Positions 17,182 to 25,354 of a stretch of DNA of 64,000 bases are shown piece by piece. The position numbers and the translations under genes are program-made. Source of the DNA: CAWECB01 sp963807465 (GTDB lineage: Bacteria > Patescibacteriota > Minisyncoccia > Minisyncoccales > Minisyncoccaceae); contig CAWECB010000003.1 of assembly GCA_963807465.1 (NCBI GenBank), positions 186,001 to 250,000 of the forward strand, read 5' to 3'. The notes under the pieces are model-generated. The model did no database searches and had not been told where the DNA came from. It worked only from the letters and a program-made list of their open reading frames with translations. The stretch's first letter is position 1. Every line of letters begins with the position of its first letter.

Positions 17182-18174
17182 ATGGAAAACAGAAACCCAA
17201 AAGTGGCCGTAATCGGCGGGGGAGTGATAGGCTTATATATTTCTTGGAAACTTTCCTTAAAGGGATATGACGTCTCTCTTTTCGACAAGAAGAAAGAGGA
17301 AGACCTGGGAAAGAAATGCTGTTCGACCCTGGTTTCAGAAAGGATCAAACAATTTATTCCCCTGTCCGATGATTGCGTGGAGAATACCATATCATCCTGT
17401 CTCATTTATTTTCCCCAAAAAAAAGTAAAATTAAATTTTTCCCCAAAGCATCTAGCTTTAAACAGAAACAAGCTTATAGCTATTCTTCTCGATTTGAATA
17501 AAAAGAACGGAGTCAAATTATTCTTCGGACAAGGCATTAAGGAGCTACCCCAGGGTTTTGACAGAATAATCGGTTGCGACGGGGCCCTATCAACCACGAG
17601 AAAGTTTCTTAAATTATCTGACCCGCAAATGAAAATAGGAATACAGTTTTTTCTTAAAAAGGAAAACCATTCCCAAATTTCGGAAACCTTTTTGACGCAA
17701 TCTGGATTTTGTTGGCAGATACCGAGGAAAGGAGAAACGGAAGGCGGAGCCTTGGGAGAATCAAATTCTACAAAAAGGGAGATGGAAAGAGTTTTTAAGG
17801 GGGAGTCGGAAGAAATATCGGCGGCTCTTATTCCTCAGCCATATTTTTCTTTTTTCAATTCTGGGCTTATAATTCCTAAAATGGGAAATGTCACTCTCTG
17901 CGGAGACGCAATGGGGCTGACTAAGCCGTGGAGCGGGGGAGGGCTCGTTTGGGGACTTTACGCCGCGGACATCTTGATTAAAACATTTCCCGATTTCAAG
18001 GATTATAAAAAGGAAGTTGAAAAATTTTTCGGATTTAAAATAAAGAAGGGAATAGTCGCAGACAAGATGGTCCACTTTTTGGGAAAATATTTTCCATATA
18101 TTATTCCCTCCGAAATCAACTATGATAATGATTTCCCTTCCTTTTTGGTTGCTTTTAAGGATAAAAAGTGGTAA
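17182..18174 (+). CDS. FAD-dependent oxidoreductase, geranylgeranyl-reductase-like
   Basis: A 330-aa flavoprotein. The N-terminal Rossmann motif is VIGGGVIGLYIS and a Cys-Cys pair follows at about residue 46. The second FAD motif LCGDAMGLTKPWSGGGL lies at about residues 234-250. The order and the Trp-containing second motif resemble the geranylgeranyl reductase / PHBH-fold group that reduces isoprenoid chains or hydroxylates aromatic compounds; the substrate cannot be told. It lies between two tRNA genes with 20 bases on either side and no other metabolic gene nearby, so context gives no pathway. Confidence 0.82.
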   Translation: MENRNPKVAVIGGGVIGLYISWKLSLKGYDVSLFDKKKEEDLGKKCCSTLVSERIKQFIPLSDDCVENTISSCLIYFPQKKVKLNFSPKHLALNRNKLIAILLDLNKKNGVKLFFGQGIKELPQGFDRIIGCDGALSTTRKFLKLSDPQMKIGIQFFLKKENHSQISETFLTQSGFCWQIPRKGETEGGALGESNSTKREMERVFKGESEEISAALIPQPYFSFFNSGLIIPKMGNVTLCGDAMGLTKPWSGGGLVWGLYAADILIKTFPDFKDYKKEVEKFFGFKIKKGIVADKMVHFLGKYFPYIIPSEINYDNDFPSFLVAFKDKKW

Positions 18175-18194
18175 CCTTTAAGACATAAATTCTA

Positions 18195-18281
18195 GGAGAG
18201 GTGCCTGAGCGGCTTAAAGGGATGGTTTCGAAAACCATTGTAGGGCAAAACCTACCGTGAGTTCGAATCTCACCCTCTCCG
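18195..18281 (+). tRNA. tRNA-Ser(CGA)
   Basis: 87-nt type II tRNA with a long variable arm, anticodon loop TTCGAAA on stem ATGGT/ACCAT, discriminator G. CCA not encoded. Confidence 0.94.
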
Positions 18282-18293
18282 CTCGGTAAACAT

Positions 18294-18659
18294 ATGTTTT
18301 CTTTTGGCAAAAAAAGAAAAAAATCTGTGGAGAGTCTGGAGGAGGCATCAAACAAACTAACCGAACTGGAAGAGAAAATAGGGGAAATAACAAAAGAGCT
18401 GAAGGAGAGGAAAAAGGAGAGTGCGATATTTTTTCAAAAACTGGGCCTCGTAAGATACAATCCTTTTAATGGGCTGGGTGGCGACCAGAGTTTTTCTTTA
18501 GCTCTTTTGGACAAAAATGACAGCGGATGCATTATCACTTCCATATTTACCAAGGACAACAGCAGGATATTCAGCAAGCCCATAATCAAAGGGAGGTCAG
18601 ATTATCAATTGTCAAAAGAAGAAATAGAAGCCATAGGCCAGGCTAAACAAAAAAGATGA
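18294..18659 (+). CDS. DUF4446 family protein
   Basis: A 121-aa protein with a basic N terminus, a short coiled coil (about residues 14-42) and the conserved VRYNPFNGLGGDQSFSLALL segment of DUF4446, a family of unknown function common in Firmicutes and CPR. Some homologues have an N-terminal membrane helix, which is missing here. Its stop overlaps the infB start by 4 bases (ATGA), so the two are translationally coupled. Confidence 0.88.
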   Translation: MFSFGKKRKKSVESLEEASNKLTELEEKIGEITKELKERKKESAIFFQKLGLVRYNPFNGLGGDQSFSLALLDKNDSGCIITSIFTKDNSRIFSKPIIKGRSDYQLSKEEIEAIGQAKQKR

Positions 18660-20149
18660 TAGCCCAGAAGAAACAACAGAATATGATTCCAAGGCCGCCG
18701 GTGGTGGTCGTTTTAGGCCATATAGATCATGGGAAGACATCCCTTCTTATGGCCATCAGAAACTTCAACGTTTTAGAAAAGGAGTCAGGGGGCATTACCC
18801 AGCATGTGGGTGCATATCAAATAGAACACAACGGGAAAAAGATTACTTTCATTGATACGCCGGGTCATGAGTCATTTTCCGCCATCAGATCAAGGGGCTC
18901 AAAGTTAGCCGATATCGCCATTTTGGTAATTGACGCCGCCGAGGGGATAAAGAAACAGACCAAAGAGGCGATAAGTCACATTAAAAATGCGGGACTATCT
19001 ACGATTATTGCTCTAAACAAGATAGACAAGCCGGGAGCCAATCCGGAGATGGTCAAGAGGCAATTATCGGAGGAAGATATTCTAGTCGAATCTTACGGAG
19101 GAAAAGTTCCTTCAGTCGAAATATCCGCCAAGACCGGCCAGGGCGTCACCGATCTGCTGGATATAATTCAGCTTGTGGCCGAAGTGGAAGATTTGAAAGC
19201 CGACACCGGAGCGGTAGCGGAAGGGGTCATTATTGAATCATATATGGATTCGCAAAAGGGTCCGACATCGACCGTTTTGGTGGAGCAGGGCATATTGAGA
19301 CAGGGAGACTTCATAGGGACCGATTCGGTTACAGGAAAGGTTAAGTATTTAGGAGACTTTCTGGGGAAAGAAATTAAAGAGGCTTATCCTTCCGACCCGG
19401 CTATCATTTTCGGGTTCGAAACCGTTCCCATGGTCGGGGAGAGATTCCACGTTTACAATAACATTGAAGAAGCCAAGCAGAATTTAAAAAGGAAAGAACC
19501 ATTTAAAAGGGAAGCCGTTGAATTCAAGCCCGACCAAAAATGTCTTAATTTGATTATAAAGGCGGATGCGGTTGGATCGATTGAAGCGGTGGAAGAGGTC
19601 TTGAAGACCCTTCCCCAAGATACGGTCTGCTTGGGAGTGATGAAAGCGGAGGTGGGGAACATATCGGAATTCGACGTTAAGCTAGCTAAAAGTGTTGGGG
19701 CGGCTATCATCGCTTTTCGAGTAAAGAAGGATAAAATAGCCGATATCACGGCTGAGAAAGAAAAGGTAAAAGTGTACAATTTTGATATTATCTACGAGTT
19801 GGCCCAGAAGGTAAGAGAGCTGATGGAGCGAAAACTGATAAAGGAAAAAGAAAGAATAGATTTGGGGAAAATAGAAGTACTGGCCATTTTTAGGACCGAA
19901 AAGAACAGGCAGATAGTCGGTGGCAACGTTACGGAAGGGGAAGTGCAGAAAGGAGCGCTACTGGAGATATTCAGAGGTGGAGAGAAAATAGGTTCGGGTC
20001 GGATCGTTGAATTGCAATCGAACAAGAAAAATTTCGATGTCATCAAAAAGGGAAAAGAATGTGGAATCCTTTACCAAGGAAATGAAAGGATAAAGGAAGG
20101 GGACGAGCTAGTCATATATAAGGAGGAATATAAGAGGGAAGAGCTTTAA
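18656..20149 (+). CDS. infB: Translation initiation factor IF-2, short form
   Basis: IF-2 is the GTPase that brings initiator tRNA to the 30S subunit and promotes subunit joining. All G motifs are present: GHIDHGKT (G1), GGITQHVGAYQI (G2), DTPGHESF (G3), NKID (G4). The usual Val of G1 is replaced by Ile. At 497 aa the protein lacks the long IF2N extension of E. coli and starts about 15 residues before the GTPase domain, as usual for reduced genomes. The later part (GVMKAEVGNISEFDV, then VAIIAFRVK-like strands and the C2 domain) is intact. rbfA follows after 1 base. Confidence 0.96.
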   Translation: MIAQKKQQNMIPRPPVVVVLGHIDHGKTSLLMAIRNFNVLEKESGGITQHVGAYQIEHNGKKITFIDTPGHESFSAIRSRGSKLADIAILVIDAAEGIKKQTKEAISHIKNAGLSTIIALNKIDKPGANPEMVKRQLSEEDILVESYGGKVPSVEISAKTGQGVTDLLDIIQLVAEVEDLKADTGAVAEGVIIESYMDSQKGPTSTVLVEQGILRQGDFIGTDSVTGKVKYLGDFLGKEIKEAYPSDPAIIFGFETVPMVGERFHVYNNIEEAKQNLKRKEPFKREAVEFKPDQKCLNLIIKADAVGSIEAVEEVLKTLPQDTVCLGVMKAEVGNISEFDVKLAKSVGAAIIAFRVKKDKIADITAEKEKVKVYNFDIIYELAQKVRELMERKLIKEKERIDLGKIEVLAIFRTEKNRQIVGGNVTEGEVQKGALLEIFRGGEKIGSGRIVELQSNKKNFDVIKKGKECGILYQGNERIKEGDELVIYKEEYKREEL

Positions 20150-20150
20150 T

Positions 20151-20504
20151 ATGTTCCGCATAGAAAAAGTAAACAGCCTTATACAAAAAGAGCTGGGCAG
20201 TATCATCTTAAAGGAGATAGACATATTTCCTGGGATACTCTTGACCATTACTAGGGTCGAATGCTCGACCAACCTTTTCCAATGCAAAGTTTTCATCTCC
20301 GTAATCCCCGAAGACAGGTTCGAAGACGTCTTATCCCTTTTAAAAAGGCATATCTATGACTTGCAGCAGATGCTGAACAAGAAGATGAGGATGAGGCCGG
20401 TGCCAAAGATAGAATTCGCGAAGGAAACTAAGACCGCCGAGGCGGCAAGGATCGAAGAGCTTCTGCAAAAAATCAAAAGGGAAGATATTGAAAAAAGGGA
20501 CTAA
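20151..20504 (+). CDS. rbfA: Ribosome-binding factor A
   Basis: A 117-aa KH-like protein needed for 16S rRNA 5'-end maturation. It opens with RIEKVNSLIQKELGSIIL, and the central CKVFISV strand and MRMRPVPKIEF segment match the family. It follows infB directly, the conserved nusA-infB-rbfA neighbourhood, although nusA is 17 kb away here. Confidence 0.93.
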   Translation: MFRIEKVNSLIQKELGSIILKEIDIFPGILLTITRVECSTNLFQCKVFISVIPEDRFEDVLSLLKRHIYDLQQMLNKKMRMRPVPKIEFAKETKTAEAARIEELLQKIKREDIEKRD

Positions 20505-20530
20505 AATTGGTATTGTTGGCTTGTGAGTGC

Positions 20531-20602
20531 GGCGTGGTGGCCAAGCAGTAAGGCAAGAGTCTGCAAAACTCTCATACGCGGGTGCAATTCCCGCCCACGC
20601 CT
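20531..20602 (+). tRNA. tRNA-Cys(GCA)
   Basis: Acceptor GGCGTGG/CCACGCC, anticodon loop CTGCAAA on stem AGAGT/ACTCT, T-loop TGCAATT instead of the usual TTCAANT. Confidence 0.93.
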
Positions 20603-20612
20603 CAAGAACCAT

Positions 20613-20695
20613 GCCTCGGTGCTGGAATTGGCATACAGGGCGGACTTAAAATCCGCTGGTCATCGACCTTGTGGGTTCAAGTCCCACCCGAGGCA
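20613..20695 (+). tRNA. tRNA-Leu(TAA)
   Basis: Type II tRNA, acceptor GCCTCGG/CCGAGGC, anticodon loop CTTAAAA on stem GCGGA/TCCGC, discriminator A. Confidence 0.94.
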
Positions 20696-20712
20696 CACCT
20701 AAAAACAAAAAA

Positions 20713-20736
20713 CACCGGGTATTCCGGTGCGTTTTT
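20713..20736 (+). terminator. Terminator between tRNA-Leu and the convergent 3D-domain gene
   Basis: CACCGG at 20713-20718 pairs with CCGGTG at 20724-20729. Flanking A-rich and T-rich runs on the two sides suit termination in both directions. Confidence 0.78.
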
Positions 20737-20737
20737 G

Positions 20738-21244
20738 TTATGTCTCCAACACGTTTATATATGTTTCCTTAACCCCGAAATCCTTTGCCTGTTTTAGAGT
20801 GGGAAACCAAATGTCTATCTGATACTGGCTTTTCCTAGAGTTCATCCTGTCTTCTACTGTGAAGACTTTGTTGCCGTACAGTTCGGGAATCTTTATCTCC
20901 GTTCCGAAGGGCAGCATGTTATTGGCTACGATGCCTTCCTTTACATTAGAACCACTTGCGGTAATGAAAGGGGTGTCGTCGGTCTGCCAGGTCGTGGAAG
21001 AGTAAGCCGTAATGATAACTTTTATCTTTTTGTACTTTTCTTGGGCACTGTCCCCGCCTCTGTCTTCCTTGGCGAGCGAAAGCAGGTTATTGCTTTCGGG
21101 CAAGGAATAACTCTTTTCTGATGAATAACCTTGGGCTAAGTTATTGATATTGTCCGTTTTAGCCTGAATGGTTAAGACCAGGGCCGAGAAAGAGAAAACA
21201 ATGACCGCAAAAAGCATAATTACAAGGTTCTTTTTTATATTCAT
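20738..21244 (-). CDS. Secreted 3D-domain protein (putative peptidoglycan hydrolase)
   Basis: A 168-aa protein with an N-terminal signal or anchor (about residues 5-28), a low-complexity stretch (30-70) and a C-terminal 3D domain. This double-psi beta-barrel is named for three aspartates, seen here in WQTDDTPFITASG, VEDRM and IDIWF. The fold is shared with MltA-type lytic transglycosylases and YuiC/Rpf-like proteins, which cleave or remodel peptidoglycan. A single gene facing away from rpsA, with an A/T-rich start region. Wall turnover is the likely role. Confidence 0.85.
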   Translation of the reverse strand: MNIKKNLVIMLFAVIVFSFSALVLTIQAKTDNINNLAQGYSSEKSYSLPESNNLLSLAKEDRGGDSAQEKYKKIKVIITAYSSTTWQTDDTPFITASGSNVKEGIVANNMLPFGTEIKIPELYGNKVFTVEDRMNSRKSQYQIDIWFPTLKQAKDFGVKETYINVLET

Positions 21245-21387
21245 ATTTAAAATCCTGTCTAGCAGGATTGCCTATACTTTAAACCATATCCAGCTTTTTG
21301 TCAACGGGTTTGTCCACACAGAGCCATGGCTAAAAGTGCCGGAAAAGGGCCTTGATTATATAAAACCTTTATGATATAAGGAGATAT

Positions 21388-22473
21388 ATGCAAAACGAAA
21401 CATTACAAAAACTAACCGACCATGTCCAAATCCCCCGGAACGGGGAAATTATTGACGGCAAAATCCTTGCCATCGAGAATCTGGCCATGTATTTGGATAT
21501 CGGGCCCAGAAAAACAGGAATCATCTACGGTTCGGAATACCAAAACGCCAAAAACGTATTGAGAAATATCAAGATAGGCGATACCATCTCGGTAAAAGTC
21601 ATAGACCCGGAAAACGAGGAGGGTTTTGTCGAATTGTCCCTAAGGGAAGCCGAAAAGGAACTGGCTTGGCAGACAATCAAGGAAAAGAAAGACCAGGATC
21701 AAGAGTTTGTGGTAAGGATTAGCAAGGTGAACAAAGGAGGACTGATAACCGAAGTGGCAGGAATTCCCGCGTTCTTACCCACATCACAACTTTCTCCCGA
21801 GAATTATCCTAGGGTTCCCGAAGGCGACAAGACCAAGATATTGAGGAAGCTGCAGTCGTTCATTGGACAGGACGTCAAGGTAAAGATACTGGATTTCGAT
21901 GAAAAAGCAGGACAGATTATATTGACCGAAGAATCAAAGGAGAGTGAGACTATCCAGAAAGCCATCAAATCGTTGAAAGTAGGAGATGTCGTAGAGGGAA
22001 AAGTTTCAGGAATAGTCAATTTCGGAGTATTCATCAAATTCGCCCTTCCCGAGAACAAAGAACAGGAACTTGAGGGTCTGGTTCATATTTCGGAACTCGA
22101 CTGGCAATTGATCGAAGACCCCTCGCAGGTCGTACAGGTCGGAGAGGACGTCAAGGCTCAAGTTATAGATATTTCCCAGGGCAGGGTTTCGTTATCCATC
22201 AAGAACCTGAAGAAAGATCCGTGGCAGGAATTGAACTACAAGACGGGAGATGTCTTAAAGGGATTGGTTGTAAGGTTTAACCCGTTCGGAGCCTTCATAC
22301 AAATGGTTGATCCGGGCAAGAATAGCGATACTAAAATACAGGGACTGATTCATATCTCGGAATTTGGCTCTGAAGCCAAAATGAGAGAAAAATTGGAGCT
22401 TAACAAGGAATACGAATTTCAGATATTGAGCTTTCAACCTCAAAGACATTGGATGTCTTTAAGATTAAAATAA
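21388..22473 (+). CDS. rpsA: Ribosomal protein S1 (four S1 domains)
   Basis: A 361-aa RNA-binding protein with four S1 repeats, starting at about residues 18, 104, 190 and 282 (GEIIDGKILAIEN, FVVRISKVNKGG, GDVVEGKVSGIVNFGVF, GDVLKGLVVRFNPFGAF). It helps mRNA bind to the 30S subunit. The last two domains match classical S1 most closely. It has fewer domains than the six of E. coli, as in many Gram-positive and CPR forms. AAGGAG lies 4 bases before the ATG, one of the clearest Shine-Dalgarno sites in the window. ftsH follows after 7 bases. Confidence 0.9.
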   Translation: MQNETLQKLTDHVQIPRNGEIIDGKILAIENLAMYLDIGPRKTGIIYGSEYQNAKNVLRNIKIGDTISVKVIDPENEEGFVELSLREAEKELAWQTIKEKKDQDQEFVVRISKVNKGGLITEVAGIPAFLPTSQLSPENYPRVPEGDKTKILRKLQSFIGQDVKVKILDFDEKAGQIILTEESKESETIQKAIKSLKVGDVVEGKVSGIVNFGVFIKFALPENKEQELEGLVHISELDWQLIEDPSQVVQVGEDVKAQVIDISQGRVSLSIKNLKKDPWQELNYKTGDVLKGLVVRFNPFGAFIQMVDPGKNSDTKIQGLIHISEFGSEAKMREKLELNKEYEFQILSFQPQRHWMSLRLK

Positions 22474-22480
22474 CAAAAAT

Positions 22481-24316
22481 ATGAAAAGCCCCATAAAAGG
22501 ACTGCTTAAAAATATTTTTTTAGTTATTTTGATTTTCCTTTTAATAGGGGCTGTTTTCAGTTTTTTTAACGTTCCCAAGGAAAAAGTTAACAATATTTCC
22601 ATTACTCAATTGGTTAGCGATGTGAATAACGGGAAAGTCAAAGAGATTTTGATATTGAATAACGACATCACGGTAAAATACAATGACGGAACCACGGCGG
22701 AGAGCAAAAAGGAGACAGGGGACACTCTGGGGCAGGCCCTCATTAATTACGGAGCGGACAAGGCAAAACTCCAGGCCGTCACTTTCGATTTTCAAGAACC
22801 GAACACTTCTTGGGACTGGGTGGGAACGTTTTTAATAACCATAGTTTTCCCATTGGTTCTTTTCGGAGTGTTTTTCTGGATGATTTTCAGGAATGCTAAG
22901 ACCGGGGCCGCGCAGACTTTTGATTTTACCCAGGCCAAGGCCAAGCTTTTCGGAGCCGAAGGCCATCCCAAAGAAAAGATTACCTTTAAAGATGTCGCCG
23001 GATTGAAGGAGGAAAAGCAAGAACTGGAAGAGATTGTTGATTTCTTAAAGAATCCCCAAAAGTATTTGAAGATGGGTGCAAGGATTCCCAAGGGAGTTTT
23101 ATTGGTTGGTCCGGCAGGTACGGGCAAGACTCTATTGGCCAGGGCCGTAGCCGGGGAGAGTAATGTCCCTTTCTTTTCCGTGGCCGGTTCGTCCTTTGTC
23201 GAAATGTTCGTCGGAGTCGGTTCGGGAAGGGTGAGAAGCTTGTTCAATACAGCAAAGAAACAGCAACCCTGCCTTGTCTTTATAGACGAACTGGACAGCA
23301 TAGGAAAGGCTAGGGGTCCGGCCATTACCGGAGGACACGAGGAAAGGGAACAGACATTGAATCAGTTATTGACCGAGATGGACGGATTCGAACAGAACGA
23401 TAAGATAATTGTTCTTGCGGCCACCAATAGGCCGGACGTTTTAGATCCCGCCTTGTTAAGGCCGGGAAGATTTGACAGGAAAGTGGTAATCAATTACCCC
23501 GACATCAAAGAAAGGGAAGACATACTAAAGATACATTCAAGAGGAAAGCCCCTGTCAGACAATATTAAATTGAGAGAAGTCGCCGAAAGAACCCCCGGAT
23601 TCTCCGGAGCGGATTTAAGTAATGTCTTTAACGAAGCGGCGATACTGGCGGCCAAGAAGAACCAAAGGCAGATCGTTCAGCAGGATCTCTTGGAGTCAAT
23701 TGAGAAAGTTATACTCGGCCCAGAAAGGAGAAGCCACATCATTACCGATAAGGAAAAAGAAGTTACCGCTTTCCATGAGGCCGGTCATGGCTTGGTTGCG
23801 GCTATGAATCCCCATGCCGAGCCGGTGAGGAAGATATCCATAATCTCAAGGGGAATGGCGGCAGGATATACCCTAAAGGTTCCCAAAGAAGAAAAAATGT
23901 TAAGGACAAAAAAAGAATTCGAAGCAGAGATATCCGTATTATTAGGAGGATTTGTTTCGGAGAAACTAAAATTCGGAGATGTGACCACCGGAGCTTCTGA
24001 TGATTTGTCGAAAGCCTCTCAATTGGCAAGAGACATTGTTAAGAAATACGGAATGTCAACCTTAGGCCCCATAGTTTTTGGCGACAGGGAGGGGGATGTG
24101 TTCTTGGGCATGGAATACAGCGAGACTAGAAATTATTCGGAAACGGTGGCTTTGGAAATTGATAAGGAAGTAGAGAGAATAATAAAGAAAGCGCAGGATG
24201 ATGCGGAGAAGGCGTTGAAGGAGAACAAAATATTATTGGAAAAAATAGCCAAGACCTTAATAAAGAAAGAGACTATCGAGAGGGAAGAATTCGAAGAACT
24301 AATAGGAGAAAAATAA
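22481..24316 (+). CDS. ftsH: ATP-dependent zinc metalloprotease FtsH
   Basis: A 611-aa membrane AAA+ protease that degrades misfolded membrane proteins and regulators. It has two N-terminal membrane helices (about residues 8-28 and 110-135) around a periplasmic-type domain. The AAA+ module has Walker A GPAGTGKT at about 211, Walker B LVFIDELDSIG and the second region of homology ATNRPDVLDPALLRPGRFDR. The peptidase carries HEAGH at about 432 and the later metal Asp in TTGASDDL. Full length. Co-transcribed with rpsA by spacing; a tRNA follows 6 bases after the stop. Confidence 0.97.
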   Translation: MKSPIKGLLKNIFLVILIFLLIGAVFSFFNVPKEKVNNISITQLVSDVNNGKVKEILILNNDITVKYNDGTTAESKKETGDTLGQALINYGADKAKLQAVTFDFQEPNTSWDWVGTFLITIVFPLVLFGVFFWMIFRNAKTGAAQTFDFTQAKAKLFGAEGHPKEKITFKDVAGLKEEKQELEEIVDFLKNPQKYLKMGARIPKGVLLVGPAGTGKTLLARAVAGESNVPFFSVAGSSFVEMFVGVGSGRVRSLFNTAKKQQPCLVFIDELDSIGKARGPAITGGHEEREQTLNQLLTEMDGFEQNDKIIVLAATNRPDVLDPALLRPGRFDRKVVINYPDIKEREDILKIHSRGKPLSDNIKLREVAERTPGFSGADLSNVFNEAAILAAKKNQRQIVQQDLLESIEKVILGPERRSHIITDKEKEVTAFHEAGHGLVAAMNPHAEPVRKISIISRGMAAGYTLKVPKEEKMLRTKKEFEAEISVLLGGFVSEKLKFGDVTTGASDDLSKASQLARDIVKKYGMSTLGPIVFGDREGDVFLGMEYSETRNYSETVALEIDKEVERIIKKAQDDAEKALKENKILLEKIAKTLIKKETIEREEFEELIGEK

Positions 24317-24322
24317 GGCCGA

Positions 24323-24396
24323 GCGCGTGTAGCTCAGTTGGTTAGAGCACAGCTCTTATAAAGCTGGGGTCGATGGTCCGAGTCCATCCACGCGCA
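24323..24396 (+). tRNA. tRNA-Ile(TAT)
   Basis: 74-nt cloverleaf with acceptor GCGCGTG/CACGCGC. Anticodon stem CAGCT/AGCTG with loop CTTATAA gives anticodon UAU, reading AUA directly. The T-loop is TCCGAGT, with C in place of the usual U at position 55. Most bacteria read AUA with a CAU tRNA modified by TilS, so this species is unusual. Confidence 0.9.
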
Positions 24397-24456
24397 CAAA
24401 AGGATTTATTGACTAAAAGCCTTAAATCCCATAGAATGTGAAAAGAAGCTCTAAAA

Positions 24457-24533
24457 GGGCGTATAGCTCAGTTGGTTAGAGCGTTACGTTGACATCGTAA
24501 AGGCCCCCTGTTCGAGTCAGGGTACGCCCACCA
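24457..24533 (+). tRNA. tRNA-Val(GAC)
   Basis: Acceptor GGGCGTA/TACGCCC, anticodon loop TTGACAT on stem TTACG/CGTAA. CCA is encoded at 24531-24533. Confidence 0.94.
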
Positions 24534-24556
24534 GTAATAAAGAATAAAGTAAAAAC

Positions 24557-25000
24557 ATGGCAGAAGAAACACAAAAAGAAGAAAACGTCGCGGAAGTTGA
24601 GACTGAAACGGTTGAAACGGAAGCTACAGAAGAAGTCAAAGAACCCGCCGAAGAGAAGGGGATGGTTGAGGCAAATATGAAGGAGGATTTACCAGGCATA
24701 AGACCGGGAGACACAGTGAAGGTCCATCAAAAGATAAAAGAGAAGAACAAGGACAGAATTCAGGTATTCGAAGGTCAGGTTTTAGCGAGGAAGCATGGAA
24801 AAGGGATTTCTTCCACGATTACCGTCAGGAAAGTTATCGATAGTATCGGGGTGGAAAAGATTTTTCCATTACATTCTCCTTCAATTGAAAAGATAGAAAT
24901 TGTAAGGCACGCTAAAGCCAGAAGGGCGAAGTTGTATTATTTGAGGGGAGCCAAAGGACGGAAATCAAAATTGAAGACGGCAGAAAAAGAGGGCGAGTGA
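24557..25000 (+). CDS. rplS: Ribosomal protein L19
   Basis: A 147-aa 50S protein at the 30S/50S interface. The conserved core starts near residue 47 (LPGIRPGDTVKVHQKI) and includes RIQVFEGQVLARK, the FPLHSPSIEKIEI segment and the Arg/Lys-rich RAKLYYLRGAKGRKSK end. The first 45 residues are an acidic Glu/Thr-rich extension absent from typical L19, which is about 115 aa. Its last 10 bases overlap the 5' end of a tRNA-Leu gene on the same strand. Confidence 0.94.
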   Translation: MAEETQKEENVAEVETETVETEATEEVKEPAEEKGMVEANMKEDLPGIRPGDTVKVHQKIKEKNKDRIQVFEGQVLARKHGKGISSTITVRKVIDSIGVEKIFPLHSPSIEKIEIVRHAKARRAKLYYLRGAKGRKSKLKTAEKEGE

Positions 25001-25074
25001 TGAAATTGGCAGACATCTATGCTTGAGGTGCATAGGGGATTATTCCCGTGCGGGTTCAAGTCCCGCCCCGCCCA
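24991..25074 (+). tRNA. tRNA-Leu(GAG), overlapping the rplS 3' end
   Basis: Type II tRNA with acceptor GGGCGAG/CCCGCCC (one A:C mismatch at 6:67) and anticodon loop TTGAGGT on stem TATGC/GCATA. Its first ten bases are the last codons and stop of rplS, so processing of this tRNA would cut the rplS mRNA at its stop codon. Confidence 0.9.
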
Positions 25075-25090
25075 CATAGGTTTTGCAGAA

Positions 25091-25163
25091 GGGCGGTTAG
25101 CTCAATTGGCAGAGCACTTCGTTTACACCGAAGGGGTTAGGGGTTCAAGTCCCTTACCGCCCA
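25091..25163 (+). tRNA. tRNA-Val(TAC)
   Basis: Acceptor GGGCGGT/ACCGCCC, anticodon loop TTTACAC on stem CTTCG/CGAAG. Confidence 0.95.
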
Positions 25164-25171
25164 CCCGATAC

Positions 25172-25244
25172 GCCGAGGTAGCCAAGTCGGTCACGGCGAA
25201 TGTCTGAAAAACATTAGATTCCGGTTCGATTCCGGACCTCGGCA
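25172..25244 (+). tRNA. tRNA-Phe(GAA)
   Basis: Acceptor GCCGAGG/CCTCGGC, anticodon loop CTGAAAA on stem AATGT/ACATT. Confidence 0.95.
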
Positions 25245-25258
25245 CAGAAGATTGTAAT

Positions 25259-25333
25259 GCGGGCGTCGTATAGTGGCTATTATGCAACCTTGCCAAGGTT
25301 GAGACGGCAGTTCGATTCTGCTCGCCCGCTCCA
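25259..25333 (+). tRNA. tRNA-Gly(GCC)
   Basis: Acceptor GCGGGCG/CGCCCGC, anticodon loop TTGCCAA on stem CAACC/GGTTG. CCA is encoded at 25331-25333. Confidence 0.95.
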
Positions 25334-25354
25334 TTAATAATATTTGTTAAAAGC

